The notes: generated by a model from the letters alone, not told the origin. 64,000 nt of DNA from Phlyctochytrium arcticum (GCA_025602905.1 JAHLKI010000030.1:272036-336035); one strand, 5' to 3'. Shown: positions 1 to 12,224, counted from the first letter of the stretch. Translations and numbers: made by a program.

Positions 1-2400
1 GATGCGGTTGCGAATGGCAGTGTCATCTTGATGACGGACTTCGAGCTTCCGGAACCTGAAGGCGATGATGTTGATATTTCTGAAACATCAGGACCATCTC
101 CTGCGACTCTTGCTGATTTTCACCAAGAAATGCGCAACTTCATTGCTCATCCGTTCGGAGGAAATCCGTTCGTCGAGATGGATGAATTTGTCGCTCAGTA
201 TCCCCGCCTATATGAGCTCAAGTCACTCATGGTCGGACATGACGAAAGCCGGTATTCTGTTCTCTACAACGATCGAATGAAGCGGCACTTGATCTTTGCC
301 ATATGCTATGAGGGACAGTGTATGGACCGGAAGACTGATTACGTCAAACGATATATCGGATCTGTCTTCATCACGGGATCCCACACAGACCAACGGCTTC
401 TTTCACGGGTGAATCTGGGCTATCATCCGTCAAAATCGATTACGCGGATGAACAACATGATCATGACGGCCCACGAGCGCGTTGTGAAAGATATTTTGGA
501 GCATGACCCACTCTTGGTCGTCACCATTGATGACTTCCATTGGTGTCAAGTCCGCCCTGTACCAGATGCCGCAAACGCACCCGGAAAGTTTACGAGTGCG
601 AGGACCACCGCCAACTATGCGGTAAAGCTTCACAGGGAACTGCCACCTCTTCCTCCTGCAATCACCGATGTTCTAGCTTCTGTATTGCAGGACACAACAT
701 GGATTCCCTCAGTCCTGTGTGCTCCCGCAACGCAGACGTATGCGGAACTACGTAACGGTGAAGTTTTGTCCAAAAAAATGTACGCCTACAGTATGGCTAC
801 CAAGGCCGGATCGCAAGAGGATTTCCACAATATCGGCAGCGACAACAACCCTATGAAGTCCGCTCTCGATTTGGAACCAGTGATGGACAATATCGAGACA
901 TTCTTGGCGAAAGTCAACTATCCTGACAAAGACGGTTCATTTAGTAAGTCTGTGGTTTTGGCCGGCGATTACTATGTTTGGATGTACGCTAGCAAATTGC
1001 TGCGATCAGCCAAGTATAGTAATCTCAGGCCTCACGTCCTACCGGTCCCGGACAATATGCATATAGCCCTGAACATACAGGAGGCAGTCCTTGTCCATGG
1101 TTGGACAATCATACACCGGCTGTGGGTTGCCGGGTATCCGGACGTGGAAAACACAGCTCCCATCAACATGCGGCCAAAGCGCAGGACGGCAATGTTGGCC
1201 CTCTCTATGACCGCTTGGCAAGAGTGCCGTAAGGAAGTCTTGCGTTCCTACAAGGCGGCGGCATCCAGCAATATAAAGGCAACACCTGTCCGCAAGGCGA
1301 TGGTGGATTCGATCATCTCGCTTTTCGAAGATCACATTCCTCTTGCGGTGGATTGTCCGTATTTACTGTCTAGTGGGGATCTCGAACAGATCAAGATGTG
1401 CCTCAAGCGGCTGTTCCCGTTGTTCACTCTTTTGGGAAAGAAAAACTACGTGAACATTGTCCTCTACCAGCTTGGTCTCTTAGAAAAGCTTCCCTCCCAC
1501 CTACCAAAAGATGTTGCAATGGCTTTCCTTTTCTCCACTTTCTCAAGTGAGGATTTGGAAGTATTTCACTCCATCCTCCGGGCCGCCATCCGCTTTCAAG
1601 ATACTAATGCGCAGGTCTCAAGAAAGGCAATGTTGATAACCGCCATGAGGGGTGAGTCTGCCATCAAGCAGCTTGCGGCTATGACAGAAAGGGAGTTGGC
1701 GCTACGTGGACAACCAGTTTCGCCAATCAAAGTCGAGCCAGGTACCTCTGGTCCGGCCCGTACTCCCGCCCTATCCCCGCTAGAAAAGGCAGCCGATGAT
1801 GTCGTCCCGAGGATGGTTGCGTATCTCAAGGACCTGTTCTCCACACTTTCTCAGTTCACTTTTGACGTCGTTGGACAACATGATAAGATTCCATATGCGT
1901 CTGCTCTGCCGCATTACAACCTGATTCTCCGCCCTCCAGCTCCAGCCCCACCCGTCACCAACCCTGTACTCTCTTCCGGGTCAGCTACAACCAACAAAGG
2001 GAACACTACGGTAAACCTCCCTCCAGCCAGCGCAGAAGAGATCCCCGTGGTAGTCTTAGCTACCATCCGGGAGTCACTTCTGCCTTTGCCGCTGCGCCGT
2101 CAACCCTTCGTAAATCTCGGCAACCACATCGATGTTGAAGGGTTTCAAAGTGTTCCAATGCCGGTCGCGAAGACCCCTCTTGCTGACATTACGAATGGGC
2201 CATCTCCCAGTAAGGCCAAAAAAGTCACAGTGCGAGATTTCTTAAAATCAGACTCGCTGAAGCAAGATCTGACCGCTTGCGGTTGCGTGATCTTCAACTG
2301 CCAATGTACAGCAATGTACCAGTGGATTGCAACCAAGTCCCTGAAGCATTTTTCAAACAACATTGACAAGGAACTTGTGGGTGATGATGAAGGTAATTAA
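1..2400 (+). CDS. Left-truncated hypothetical protein, possibly transposon-derived
   Basis: The reading frame is open from the first base of the window to a TAA at 2400, so the 5' end lies outside; the first in-window ATG is at 31. About 790 residues are visible without an intron. Two hydrophobic strand-like stretches each end in aspartate (VVTIDDF near residue 170, VVLAGDYYVW near 310), followed by an HVLPVPDNMHIALN segment and a helical half. That pattern recalls the RNase-H-like cores of fungal transposon proteins such as DUF6589, but I cannot assign a family. The last 150 residues are proline/serine rich and end with a short CGCVIFNCQC cluster. Single-exon structure among intron-rich neighbours supports a mobile origin. 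The function is unknown. Confidence 0.6.
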   Translation, partial: DAVANGSVILMTDFELPEPEGDDVDISETSGPSPATLADFHQEMRNFIAHPFGGNPFVEMDEFVAQYPRLYELKSLMVGHDESRYSVLYNDRMKRHLIFAICYEGQCMDRKTDYVKRYIGSVFITGSHTDQRLLSRVNLGYHPSKSITRMNNMIMTAHERVVKDILEHDPLLVVTIDDFHWCQVRPVPDAANAPGKFTSARTTANYAVKLHRELPPLPPAITDVLASVLQDTTWIPSVLCAPATQTYAELRNGEVLSKKMYAYSMATKAGSQEDFHNIGSDNNPMKSALDLEPVMDNIETFLAKVNYPDKDGSFSKSVVLAGDYYVWMYASKLLRSAKYSNLRPHVLPVPDNMHIALNIQEAVLVHGWTIIHRLWVAGYPDVENTAPINMRPKRRTAMLALSMTAWQECRKEVLRSYKAAASSNIKATPVRKAMVDSIISLFEDHIPLAVDCPYLLSSGDLEQIKMCLKRLFPLFTLLGKKNYVNIVLYQLGLLEKLPSHLPKDVAMAFLFSTFSSEDLEVFHSILRAAIRFQDTNAQVSRKAMLITAMRGESAIKQLAAMTERELALRGQPVSPIKVEPGTSGPARTPALSPLEKAADDVVPRMVAYLKDLFSTLSQFTFDVVGQHDKIPYASALPHYNLILRPPAPAPPVTNPVLSSGSATTNKGNTTVNLPPASAEEIPVVVLATIRESLLPLPLRRQPFVNLGNHIDVEGFQSVPMPVAKTPLADITNGPSPSKAKKVTVRDFLKSDSLKQDLTACGCVIFNCQCTAMYQWIATKSLKHFSNNIDKELVGDDEGN

Positions 2401-3821
2401 GCCAGAGGTACCGCTCAGTGTCTCGCGAGTTGCGTCCTTTTCCCGGCTATGAGCGATTAACAACCTTCTTTCAAACACTATTTAGAATCATCAGTTTCAA
2501 CATCAACTCAGTAGCTCGTGTATCTCACCATGCTTACGCATTTCACGTACCCCATCAAATTCTTAGATGCGCTTAGACTGTTGGTTTTTCGGGTCAAACT
2601 CTATCCTTTATATAGTCTGAGGTAGCGGCCACGTTTTCCCTAGCTTCTTAGATATGTTTCCTTCATTCTCGTTTACTCGGTTTCGTTATTTTATATAAAG
2701 TTTGGGTGAAATTGGGTCACTTTCAGGTATCCCTTCATTCTCGCGGAAATGGTTCGGGCTGTCGGACATTGCTTATGTAAATTTTTGGCGCCAAAATCTT
2801 GGGTTGCGCTGAGGCCAAACATCTGAACTATGTCCAAGAGCACGTCAGGCATCTCCGCGGCATTCTTACAAGCTTCCAATCCTTGTAAATGAAAACGACA
2901 AGAGTTCGCTAGACTTTCCTCCTGTACGACCTGTAGTGGAAGATCGACTCAATGCTTGCGATGAAGGCTAGAAGGAGATGGGTTTCGCCAAAAACCTACA
3001 GTATTGTGAACAACGAAATGAGCTGCTACATACTTGCTACAACACAAATGTTCCAGATACGCAACCGAATCCAGTAAAGTGCCTCAAAATCGCTGCCTGG
3101 CGGCACATAGTTATTTCGCTTCCTGGGAAATTGGTTGGGTTGAGGATATATCAGACTACCGCCTGTATCAAGTTCCATTTCGATTGGCGTAGAACCAGTT
3201 CCATTAGATTGTCGGAATTGTGTCCGTTCCATCCAGCAAGGTTGAGGTCTATCTGATCCATACGAGATCCAACTTGTTTGGCGATTTCCACTGATATTGC
3301 AGGGATGTGGGAAGGCCGGAAAACGAATGACCCGAACGATGGGTGTACTGTATCTGGCTTACCCTATGATACCAGAGACATCTGCTTCATTTGCCGTGTC
3401 ATCTTAAAGTAACTGGAGGTCGCGTGATATTAACTATTATTAAAGGAGTTCGTCAATGGGAGAGAGAGTCTCAAGCGGAGAAGCCTTTGCCTATCGTAGT
3501 GTTTAGCGCTCATTCTGATGTCAAGGCATTCCCCGAGATGCTTTTCCACACGTCCGCAACTCCTACCACACGCCACCTCAAGTAAAATTACTAGGCGGGT
3601 ATGTCACTAACCAGTCCTAGGGCGCCAGGGCGAGTGCTTTCCTTGTCCGCAATAATGGGGCCCGTAGTCCCCCCTCCAGTGCGAGACGCCATAAAGCGGG
3701 TATGTGATCCTGTCGAATTGGTGGCATGACCGCTTTGTTGTCGATAGTACTTGCCTCCGGGTAACTTGTATTGCTCTTGGTATACACTAGGAAGTGCAGG
3801 CGTTAGTATCCATCCAGTTCA
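2401..3821. other. Intergenic stretch, nothing recognised
   Basis: No reading frame longer than about 100 codons with plausible composition, no RNA gene and no repeat was seen. An AT-rich TTTATATAAAG string lies near 2,690. Confidence 0.5.
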
Positions 3822-4972
3822 TCAAAGCGCAGATAAAAACAAACAATACCCATGCGCGAGGAAAAGGCCAATAATGAACATCAAACCCGGTGCGGAGAAA
3901 TTCCACAGCGTGCAGAAAATAAGCGAAACCGCACGAGATTTCGTAATGATCGCTCTCTGTCCCGTAGCATAAGCAATGATAGCAATAGTATATGCAAACA
4001 GCACCATGGTGACAGTGAAGGTGACGCGGGCGAGCTAGAAAAGGGCAACGTATCAATTAAAGTCTTCCAGTATGGGTATACACGTTTGTACGTACACGCA
4101 TGCGAGCTGCTTCAAGCGTCGCGACATTCGTTGGGTTCTTGGATTGCCGTTGTTGGTTAATCGTTGCCGCGATCAACCTGTTCAACTGGCGACCGAAGAA
4201 AATGCAGGAGAACATGAGGAGGAGACACCACGCTCTGCGACAGAAAGGAAATCATGCGTGAGAAGATTGTGAGACGCGCTAGCACGACAACATGTAACTC
4301 ACCCCCACACCCAATAATGCGCTTGTGTAAGGCGCAACGCCATTGTCATGTTGGCCACATTAAAATAATATCCGGCGATCCCGGCAAACAGATTCGCAAG
4401 AAACATGGGCAGCGCAATCATAAATAAACAGAAAATGTTCATCTGCTGTGGCGACGGCAAATATACCGCGGAAAGCGACGGATCTTTGATTGAATCTGGA
4501 GTCGCAAACATAATTCCAACCAGGTATAATGCGATTCCTCCATATCCAAAGCCCCAGGGCCATTCATGGAAGGCCTCCATGATGTATCCCTCGTTCTGCA
4601 CTTTACCATACCTAAATCAGTAGTTATCAGGACGTGCGTTGTTTGTGTGCGCGAGTGCTTACAGCAAGCTAGTTACCCGAATTTCCCACTAATCATCATG
4701 GCCGAAAATACCATGCGCCCAACGACAAAGATTGTTGTGGAGACGAGGTATGCTTGAACAGGTGACGGTTTAAACACTCCATTCATGAATCGGAAAACTT
4801 TGTGCTTCTTGTAGACGATGTAGTACCAGAGTAGTGGTGTGTGGAGCAAAAGTACCACGGTGGCTGAAACCAGACCGACTACATAGAGTATCCAAATGGC
4901 ACTCTCCTCTTTCCCGAGGAGGGAGACTCTCCAGTCTGAGTAGGGATGGAAAGGGTTGTTTTCTGCGTCCAT
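3822..4972 (-). CDS. Seven-transmembrane membrane protein, four exons
   Basis: The gene runs leftwards from ATG at 4972 to a stop at 3822. Exon 1 (to about 4674) ends SGKFG; a GTAACTAG...GATTTAG intron joins in frame to YGKVQNEGYIMEAFHEW. Exon 2 ends near HYWVWG at a GTGAGT donor; exon 3 begins WCLLLMFSCIFFGR; exon 4 begins LARVTFTVTMVLF. The joined protein is about 320 residues with seven hydrophobic helices: IWILYVVGLVSATVVLLL, YLVSTTIFVVGRMVF, IALYLVGIMFA, MNIFCLFMIALPMFLANLF, WCLLLMFSCIFF, VTMVLFAYTIAIIAY and SLIFCTLWNFSAPGLMFII. The topology is receptor-like, but no ligand or G-protein motif was recognised. Membrane location is well supported; function is not. Confidence 0.7.
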
Positions 4973-5085
4973 TACAATCTTGCAGGTATTTCAGTGAGTT
5001 CAAGTGTGTTACGGCAGACGTATAGATTGTCGAGGTGCTACAATATGTTAGTCGTTGAGAGGGGAGGAGTATGGCGCCCTCGGCT

Positions 5086-5305
5086 TTCAAGAAGAGCACT
5101 ATACACAGTCTACACTCGTCATTAGCAAGAACTACATGTATCTAAACTTAGCCGTAATAGGAATATTCTCTGGTTTATGATTCGTATTGTTTCCCACCAA
5201 CTAGTTTTTAAGAAGAACATCATACACAGTCTACACTCGACATCAAAAAGAACTATATGTACTAAACTTAGCTGTAATAGGAACATTCTCTTGTTTACGA
5301 TTAAT
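5086..5305. repeat. Two direct copies of a ~95-bp sequence
   Basis: The block starting near 5,086 (ACACAGTCTACACTCG, AACTTAGC.GTAATAGGAA) recurs about 120 bp later near 5,209 with scattered substitutions. It lies between the seven-transmembrane gene and the next membrane ORF and is probably a local tandem duplication. Confidence 0.65.
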
Positions 5306-5317
5306 TATACCGGAGTG

Positions 5318-5828
5318 CTAAGAATCTCGGACCATCCATGGTATAAATAAGGTAGATTTCGTATTGTTTCCCAACAACTTAAATAGTCTCTGAGCGAACA
5401 AATAAGGAAACCATGAACCATGTTCCGGGATTTCCCCAATACCGTAAATAAAATACCAGGTATTCATCACAATGTTAATTAAGAACAAACCAACGGAAAG
5501 TAAAAGTAGTTCTGAGCTAACTAACATTAAATGTTTACCTCCAAAAACATTTCTATCCTTGTTTGTGAACAGGAGAGCCTGAACAAAGGCAAGCACTTTT
5601 TTCAGAAATGCTCCACAAAATAGTCAACGTGGTCCAGCATTATTTTCTAAAGCTGTAAAAATGCTGCTGTGAAAAGCAAACAAGTTCATACAAATAAGAG
5701 AATTCAAAGTAACGATCTCTGTATAATGAAGTTGTGAAAGACACCGCAAACAGAGGATCTGACTTTCCTGATGTTGGATTACGAAGGTTGGAAGATGTGT
5801 ATTCTAAAGGTAATAGATTCGTTGACAC
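5318..5828 (-). CDS. Possible membrane protein, at least two exons
   Basis: Two minus-strand frames are probably exons of one gene. The upstream one starts at ATG 5828 (MSTNLLPLEYTSS) and ends near FYSFRK at about 5,640. The downstream one (5596-5318) contains hydrophobic helices LMLVSSELLLLSVGLFLINIV and NTWYFIYGIGEI and ends LFIPWMVRDS. The join between them was not resolved. It neighbours the seven-transmembrane gene on the same strand and could be a fragment of a related protein. No family was recognised and coding status is uncertain. Confidence 0.35.
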
Positions 5829-6564
5829 ATCGCAGGGTATACAGGAGGATAATTCAAATTTCGTCTACTCGAACTTTTTCTTTCAGTCGATTGATGGGTG
5901 GATCACCCAAATTTCTGTGGATAGACAACGGAACTTTCCCTCTAGGTTATAAAAGAGTCGAGCGTTTCCACTTTCCCCCTCTTCAAATCTTTCTCTCCAA
6001 TTCATCTTCTTCCAACCACCTCTTCACAATCCATGAGTGATATGACGCTCGTATTCTGTAGCCTTGCTTTTACAAAAAATCCTGTGCTCTTAGACTTGCT
6101 TTACTACAATCCCGTTCAACAATTTTGGTCTCGAATTATTGCCATGCAGCCAAATTTTTAATCTCTGAGAGACCTACTTCTTCTCGAGCGCGTACACTCA
6201 TCCAAGATCTGTATAAGGATTCTCTAGTTTTTTTCCGATTCTTGGGTTTATGAACTAGAGAAACAAAAAGAAGACCCTAATCCACAAGTTAAGAGGATGT
6301 GCCGATAGTAGTGACAGTTTCCACCATTCTTGAGCTTTCTCAGCTGTCAGAGCTTACTCAGTTCAGTGTACTGGGTGTTCCCGGTTGTGTCGGCGGAGTT
6401 TGAAGCCAAGCCACGTCTACTTTAACCGTACAGGGTCAAATGACATTTTACCGGTCGGGGACACAAACGAAATTTTGGTCTGAATTTTGGCAAAAACCTC
6501 AACCGAACATTTTGAGAAACCACACCGTACACACAAACAACTCAAACCTCTCCTTGCCAGCACC

Positions 6565-7602
6565 ATGGCCAAAACGAGTAAAGCCGATAACGACGAGTCT
6601 ACCCCGTCTGGGTTTGGCCGACAGCTTGCTCATACCGGTACGTAGTAGCGTAGCATCCGTAGGAATAGTGCAAGTGCTAATTCTTGGGGGTTATTTTAGA
6701 TAAAAAGATTCGAGACCGAGCCGTCCGGTCACTAGCCAAATACTTGACCGAGCAACAAGGCACACTGACCGAACTCCAGCTTCTGAAACTCTGGAAAGGC
6801 CTCTTTTACGCATTCTGGATGTCGGATAAACCCCTGATACAGCAGCATTTGGCCGATAAACTGGCATCCCTTGCACTCCGCCTTCCGGATCCGTTGGCAT
6901 TATCTTATATTGAAACATTCTGGAAGACGATTGTCAAGGATTGGCATGGGATTGATCGATTGCGGTATGTTCGAGCTTTTTTGTGGATATGTTTGATGTG
7001 AGAGACTGACTTTGATGCTTTTAGGTTGGATAAATATTACATGCTGCTCCGGAAATTCCATTATTATGCATTCCAGTATTTGCAGAGTAAAGAATGGGAT
7101 GCGGTGCATGTTGCATCCTATACCAAGATATTGGCCGAGAACCCCCTGCGGTAAGAGAAAGATGACTAATGTTCTTGGAGGAAGTGTTATTGATGTTTGA
7201 TGCAGGATAAATGACCTACGAGTGCCTGATTCATTGCGATACCATGTTGCCGAAGTGTTTGTGGAAGAGTTGGAGCGGGCCGTAGTCGGTGGGGATGATC
7301 AGCAGCAAAAGGCGATACCAGACACGGCATTCCTTCTTCTCCTGTCCCCGTTTTTCGACAATGTAACGCAATCCCGCAACGATATTTTCGTGTCTAAAAT
7401 CCTGGAGAGCGTGTTTGAGCCGCTTCTCTTCCCATCGTCCTCCGAATCCGAGGATGCTGATGCTGAAGATGAGCAAAGTCAAGAGAAGAAGCTGACTGTG
7501 CCGGTTGCGTTGCTGGGAGAGCGGTTAAAGGCGCTGGCGGTGGGCGAGGAGGGGACGGCCAAGAACCGCAAACGGGTTGCGGCGTTGGTGAAGAAGCTGT
7601 AG
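6565..7602 (+). CDS. RRP1: Ribosomal RNA processing protein 1 (RRP1/NOP52)
   Basis: Nucleolar protein needed for late 27S pre-rRNA processing to 25S and 5.8S rRNA. ATG at 6565 encodes MAKTSKADNDESTPSGFGRQ. An intron at 6638-6699 joins in frame to DKKIRDRAVRSLAKYL, the characteristic N-terminal Nop52 block with LWKGLFYAFWMSDKPLIQQ and YIETFWKTIVKDWHGIDRLR. Further introns begin at about 6,963 and 7,152. The third exon gives LDKYYMLLRKFHYYAF; the fourth gives INDLRVPDSLRYHVAEVFVEEL and an acidic patch before the basic C-terminus AALVKKL. Total is about 285 residues, typical of the family. The gene is tightly spaced with FUN14 downstream. Confidence 0.92.
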
Positions 7603-7835
7603 TTTCTGTGTATCTATCTAACTTAATTTATTCCTTTGGCCTTGACTATGTATCTCGAACACTTTTTCCATAAGTCCTGGGTCTACTCATAAGGAATCTA
7701 CTTATAAGGAATGCAAATGCGCAGCACTGAATGACCTGACGTCACGCCCAACTCTCTCGCGATAATAGTCTTTTCCCTCTGTTCCCTGGCCAGCCCCACC
7801 AACTCCCTACAAAACAAAACCGCCTAAGGAAAACC

Positions 7836-8645
7836 ATGGCCTCCTTTGCTCCAGCGACCGCCGCCGTACGCCGTCTTTTCTTTTCCACTTCTACCAAACA
7901 ACTCATCTTGCAAAAACCGCAATGTCTCGCGCACCAACTTCGACCACGCATCCCGGCGCGAACACTCCAGACAGTCCCGAGGAGATGTAGTAGTAATGCA
8001 ACCACCGGATCCACCATGACCGCAAAGATACTCGCGGGGTTGGCGGGTATTACTGCTTGTTCGGCTGTAGCAACCACTCTTTACCCATCCCATGCTGAAC
8101 CCGCTAGAGGTACCTATCACACACCCCCTCTTACCTCTAGATACTCTCACTCATTTCACTATCATTAGAACCAGCAACTATCCTTACTACTGCCCCACCC
8201 AGTGCCGCAACAAAAGTCAATGATCCAATCCCACCCCCACCACCAGGATGGTTCAGATCTCACATTAAACCTGAAGTCATTACAATGGGTGGGATCTTGG
8301 GGGCATGTACCGGGTTCTTTGCCGTCAAGCTCGGTAAACTGGTGGCTTTTGGGATTGGTGCGGGATTCATCTTGGTTCAGGTAAGGGGCCTACGTACCCT
8401 CAGATTACCCCTATACCAACAATTTCTCCTTCTCACAGTTTTTGGTCCACGCCGGTTGGATCAATGTCCACTGGGCCGACGTCCAGCACCGGTTTGACAA
8501 ACGGCTGGAAACGGACCAGGCAGGGAATATTGCTCCTACCAAACTATGGCGGTTGACTCGGGCCACCATGCGATGGCTGACTGCCGATGTACCCTTTGCT
8601 GGAGGGTTTGCCGCTGGGTTTGCGCTTGGGTTTCGGTTGGGTTGA
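7836..8645 (+). CDS. FUN14-domain mitochondrial membrane protein
   Basis: FUN14-family proteins sit in the mitochondrial outer membrane; the animal member FUNDC1 is a mitophagy receptor. The ATG at 7836 begins a Ser/Arg/Ala-rich N-terminus that looks like a mitochondrial targeting region. Two introns (about 8,108-8,168 with AG at 8,168, and 8,381-8,439) join in frame. The FUN14 domain is clear: TMGGILGACTGFFAVKLGKLVAFGIGAGF, then FLVHAGWINVHWADV, and a Gly-rich final helix FAGGFAAGFALGFRLG at the extreme C-terminus. An LC3-interacting motif was not obvious. Length is about 215 residues. Confidence 0.88.
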
Positions 8646-9653
8646 AAGCTTTGGAGATGTGTAGGCAGGAGAGAAATCTCTTCCTGTCGATTATTTTATT
8701 TTCTGCGTCAGTAAATTACAAAGTACATGTGTGTCCAAGTCCAATTTTGCAATGGCCTCCATGCAGCGGAGCGTGAAATGTTTAGTCTCGTCCATTTCCT
8801 CATTACAAACTGTACTTGCGCGATACATCTGGCGATTCATACGGCATTCGTACATGAGCAAGTCGATGAAGGGGATCTTGATCACAAAAGTACAATCCAC
8901 GACCGATACACGGCGTGTATATTCAAGAACTGGTCGCGTAGTATGATTTCGGATGCGGATCAAGCAGGACGTGTTGATCAGCGTGTTGCCGCGTGTTGAT
9001 GGCCAAAGTGCGAGTTGGTGAACCGGTTGGTGAAGGTGGTTCCTCCACTTTCAACGTTTGGAATTGATAGTAGGATCTTCACACAAAGGGTAAATCCTGC
9101 GGTGGATCACTGACCGACGTTGGCCGTGCTGCAGACTTTGCAACAACTTGCTTTGCCTTATGGTAAATAATGCTTCACATATGCCTTCTTTCATCCTTAT
9201 AAATGCAAGAGTGTGTAAAACAGGAGACCGCCGCGCGAACGCAACGACTCCCACTACCAAAAATTATCCGATCACGCTGAGCCCGAAGACCCAGGTGAGC
9301 AAAGACCTCCGAACGGTTGTGCAATGTCGGGAATCCTCACTAGCCGCCGCCTGCTTGATCACGGAACAGCCCTCGGCAGGTAAGTATGAAGAAAAAACCA
9401 GAGGGGGGCCGGGGCGACGCGTCCTTTTATACTCTGAGGGCCGTGGCTTGTACTGGAAAAACGAAAACGCGTCTGATTGGCTGGAGAATTGAGTCGCTAG
9501 GATGCACTAGTCACAGGAGCTGCCGAGTTCGGACTCGATCTCGGACGCTCTGCACGCGAAGTGGGATGTGGGGAAGATACATAAGGAGGACCATGTAATT
9601 GGAATGAAAGTATGTACAATGAAAGAGAGCATGGATGGGTTGTATGGACGGGA
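8646..9653. other. Intergenic stretch with one doubtful ORF
   Basis: No gene is called. A minus-strand frame at 8691-8963 (IKIPFIDLLMYECRMNRQMY, LRCMEAIAKLDLDTH) has protein-like composition and could be a terminal exon, but no splice partner or family was recognised. Confidence 0.35.
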
Positions 9654-10647
9654 TTATTTGCCCTTGGTTTTTCGTTTCTTGGGTGCCCGGGCTTTCGCTT
9701 CTAACCCCGCAATCAAGTCATCCATCCGACTTTTCCCCCGTTGCTGAATCAGAGCTCGAAGCGCATCCTCATCCCCAATATCAACACCAGGAGCCTTCTT
9801 CTTTCCGCTGCCGCCCTCATGTTTATCCCGTATCGCTTCCCAGGCTCTGGTGGCCTCCTCGGCTTCCCGCGCCGCGGCCCGTTTCCGCTTCTTGACTTCC
9901 TTGTCATCCACCTTTCGAAACTTTTTGTAATTGGCCACCTCCTCCTTCTCCACAGCTTCACGAATGATGTCTTGGAAACGCGTGATTTCGTCTATTTCAG
10001 CTAATGGGACTCGATCCACAATGTCAAACATGTCTCCTTTGCTTTGCTCGTATGCATTCAGGATATCAGCTCTCTCATCTTCTGAACCTATTCATAATAT
10101 GTCATGTCAGCGAAGGTTTAGTGCAAGGATGGTATGCCCATATTTTACCTTTATACTGCTTGCGGAATTCCTCTATCGTCTCTTTTGTGATGCTACCCGT
10201 CCACAGCTCCCGGAAATACTCATCCCACGTCGCGTCACCCTTATCCCCAAACAACCCATCAAACTCGTCCACCGACCCCGTCTCATCATACCGTTTCCGT
10301 TTGATCGGATCACTCAAGATTTGGTAGGCGGCAACCAGTTTTTGGAATGTAGCGGTCGCTTCGGCCTTTTCTGCTTCAGATCGGGAGGCGAGTTTGTCGG
10401 GATGGTATCGTAATGCAAGCTTTCGGTAGGCTTTTTTAATTTCATCCTGGTGGAAGTTTTTTGAATGTCAGCGGTTTGTATCAGTGTGAAGGGGATCCCA
10501 ACCAACCTCGGTACAGTCTCGGGCAACATTCAATTGTTCGTAAAGATCCTTCGCGTCTTCCTGATCACTGGTCTCGTCCACAAGGTCATCCTGCTCTGGC
10601 TCAGACTCGACCGGCTCCGGTTGTCGTTTTCTGGAAGGCCGCCCCAT
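9654..10647 (-). CDS. DNAJC9-like J-domain protein
   Basis: J-proteins stimulate Hsp70 ATPase activity; DNAJC9 also binds histones H3-H4. ATG at 10647 starts MGRPSRKRQPEPVESEPEQ, followed by DLYEQLNVARDCTE. An intron (donor GTTGGT, acceptor CACCAG near 10,450) joins to DEIKKAYRKLALRYHPDKL, which contains the catalytic HPD. Then follow YQILSDPIKRKRYDETGSVDEF and the DNAJC9-type segment YFRELWTGSITKETIEEF, KQYKGSEDERADILNAY and DMFDIVDRVPLAE. A second intron lies at about 10,032-10,101. The C-terminus is basic and coiled (KKRKRAAAREAEEATRAW). The domain order matches DNAJC9 throughout. Confidence 0.9.
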
Positions 10648-10923
10648 ACTGTATATATATGTTTGTTTGTCGTAGGAACAAAGTCGGAGTTTGGGCCAAA
10701 GTCTGCTCTTTGGGACAACTTCCCCTCCAGATGGATTTCACAGCCGGATGTACTTTATCTCAAATTAGGCATATTGTCAAAACCCTAACCCTCGATTTGG
10801 CGATTTGTCGGGAAATTTCCAAAGTGTTCGGAACGTTTCGCAACGATAAAAAGCAAGATCGGGAGCCCTCCACGCTCATTTCACCACCACTAGACGGCTT
10901 ATCCCGCGAGAGAACACACATTC

Positions 10924-12224
10924 ATGATGACCCAGGACCAGGAAAGCAGCGGCACTAACTGGAAGAACGTCAACAACTGGTAAAGTGGATCGCCCCAATT
11001 TCCCAACTCCGCATAATATTAACGAGATAATACATTATAGGCATTGGGTGGAGAAGAACTGTATGCCATGGGCCAAAGAATACTTTAACGATCAGCTTCC
11101 TGGGACAACAGTTGAAAGCGACGGCGTCAAAGTCGAGATCAAGGAAGTGACGGATCTTTCGGGAGATGCCGATATAAATCAGCGTAAAGGGAAGATTATC
11201 ACCATCTTTGATATTGCACTGACGGTGACATGGGAGGGTAAGATGCTGCTGTAATAGCATGTTCCTAATTTGAATGCTTATCGGATCTTGTTGTTATGCG
11301 CAGGCACGGTCGGTGAATCGCTTACGAAGGGAAAGGTCGTCATCCCAGAGTACATGCACGACACTGATCCAGACGATATCGTGGTATGTTGATACATTTA
11401 CTCCACGCGGCACTGCGGGATAATACTAAAGATAATATTTAGTTTGATGTGTCTGTCGACAAGACCAACCTGCAGAGCGACAAAGTCAAGGCTGTTGTAA
11501 AGAAGGACCTGACCAAAGTTTTGCGACAAAAGATGGTTCAGTTCCACAAAGATCTGAAAGAAAGTACGTTACTTCTCAAATGTATTTTGGAGATTTGTAT
11601 CCAAACTAACTTGACCATTGCAAACAGCACACCTCAAGGATGTCATCATTGCCCCCGAACACATGAAAGGTCACCCCGTCCTTCAAACCTACCGCCCCAA
11701 ACCTCCCGCTCCAACAACCGCTTCGTCCTCATCATCCACCACATCGACGGGAGTCATTGGCGGCCTGACCGCTATTGATCAATCCATCGAGTTTGTCGCA
11801 TCCGCCCACGACATTTTCGAGACCCTTCTCGACAAGCAACGCGTCCAAGCATGGACACGAGGCAAAGCCGACATTTCTCCTGAAGTCGGAAGCTCCTTTA
11901 GTCTCTTTGACGGCAACATTAGCGGAACCATTGCCGAAGTTGTGCCAGACAAGAAGATTGTGCAAAAGTGGCGGCTCAAGAGCTGGCCTGCCGGTCACTT
12001 TTCGACCGTGACCATGACCCTGGAGGAAGGTACCGACAATGTTGTCTTGAAGATTAAGCAGACGGAAGTACCCATTGGGGAAAAGGACATTACGGAGAAC
12101 AACTGGAAGAACTACTACTGGAACTCGATCAAGGCTACCTTTGGGTAAGTTCGTTGTCGCTCGCTTCTGCGCTTTCCTTGGCAAATCCCTGATCCTTTGT
12201 AACAGCTTTGGAGGTCTTTTGTAG
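10924..12224 (+). CDS. AHA1: Activator of Hsp90 ATPase (AHA1)
   Basis: Cytosolic co-chaperone that stimulates Hsp90 ATPase. ATG at 10924 (MMTQDQESSGTNWKNVNNW) is spliced to HWVEKNCMPWAKEYFNDQL, the conserved AHA1 N-terminal motif. Introns follow after TVTWEG, after DPDDIV, after HKDLKES, and just before the final residues FGGLL (acceptor AACAG near 12,205). The N-domain runs to LKDVIIAPEHM, a Ser/Thr-rich linker follows, and the C-terminal AHSA1 (SRPBCC) domain begins at IDQSIEFVASAHDIFETLLD and includes WRLKSWPAGHFSTVTMTLEE and NNWKNYYWNSIKATFG. Five introns in 1.3 kb reflect the intron-rich host. Confidence 0.95.
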
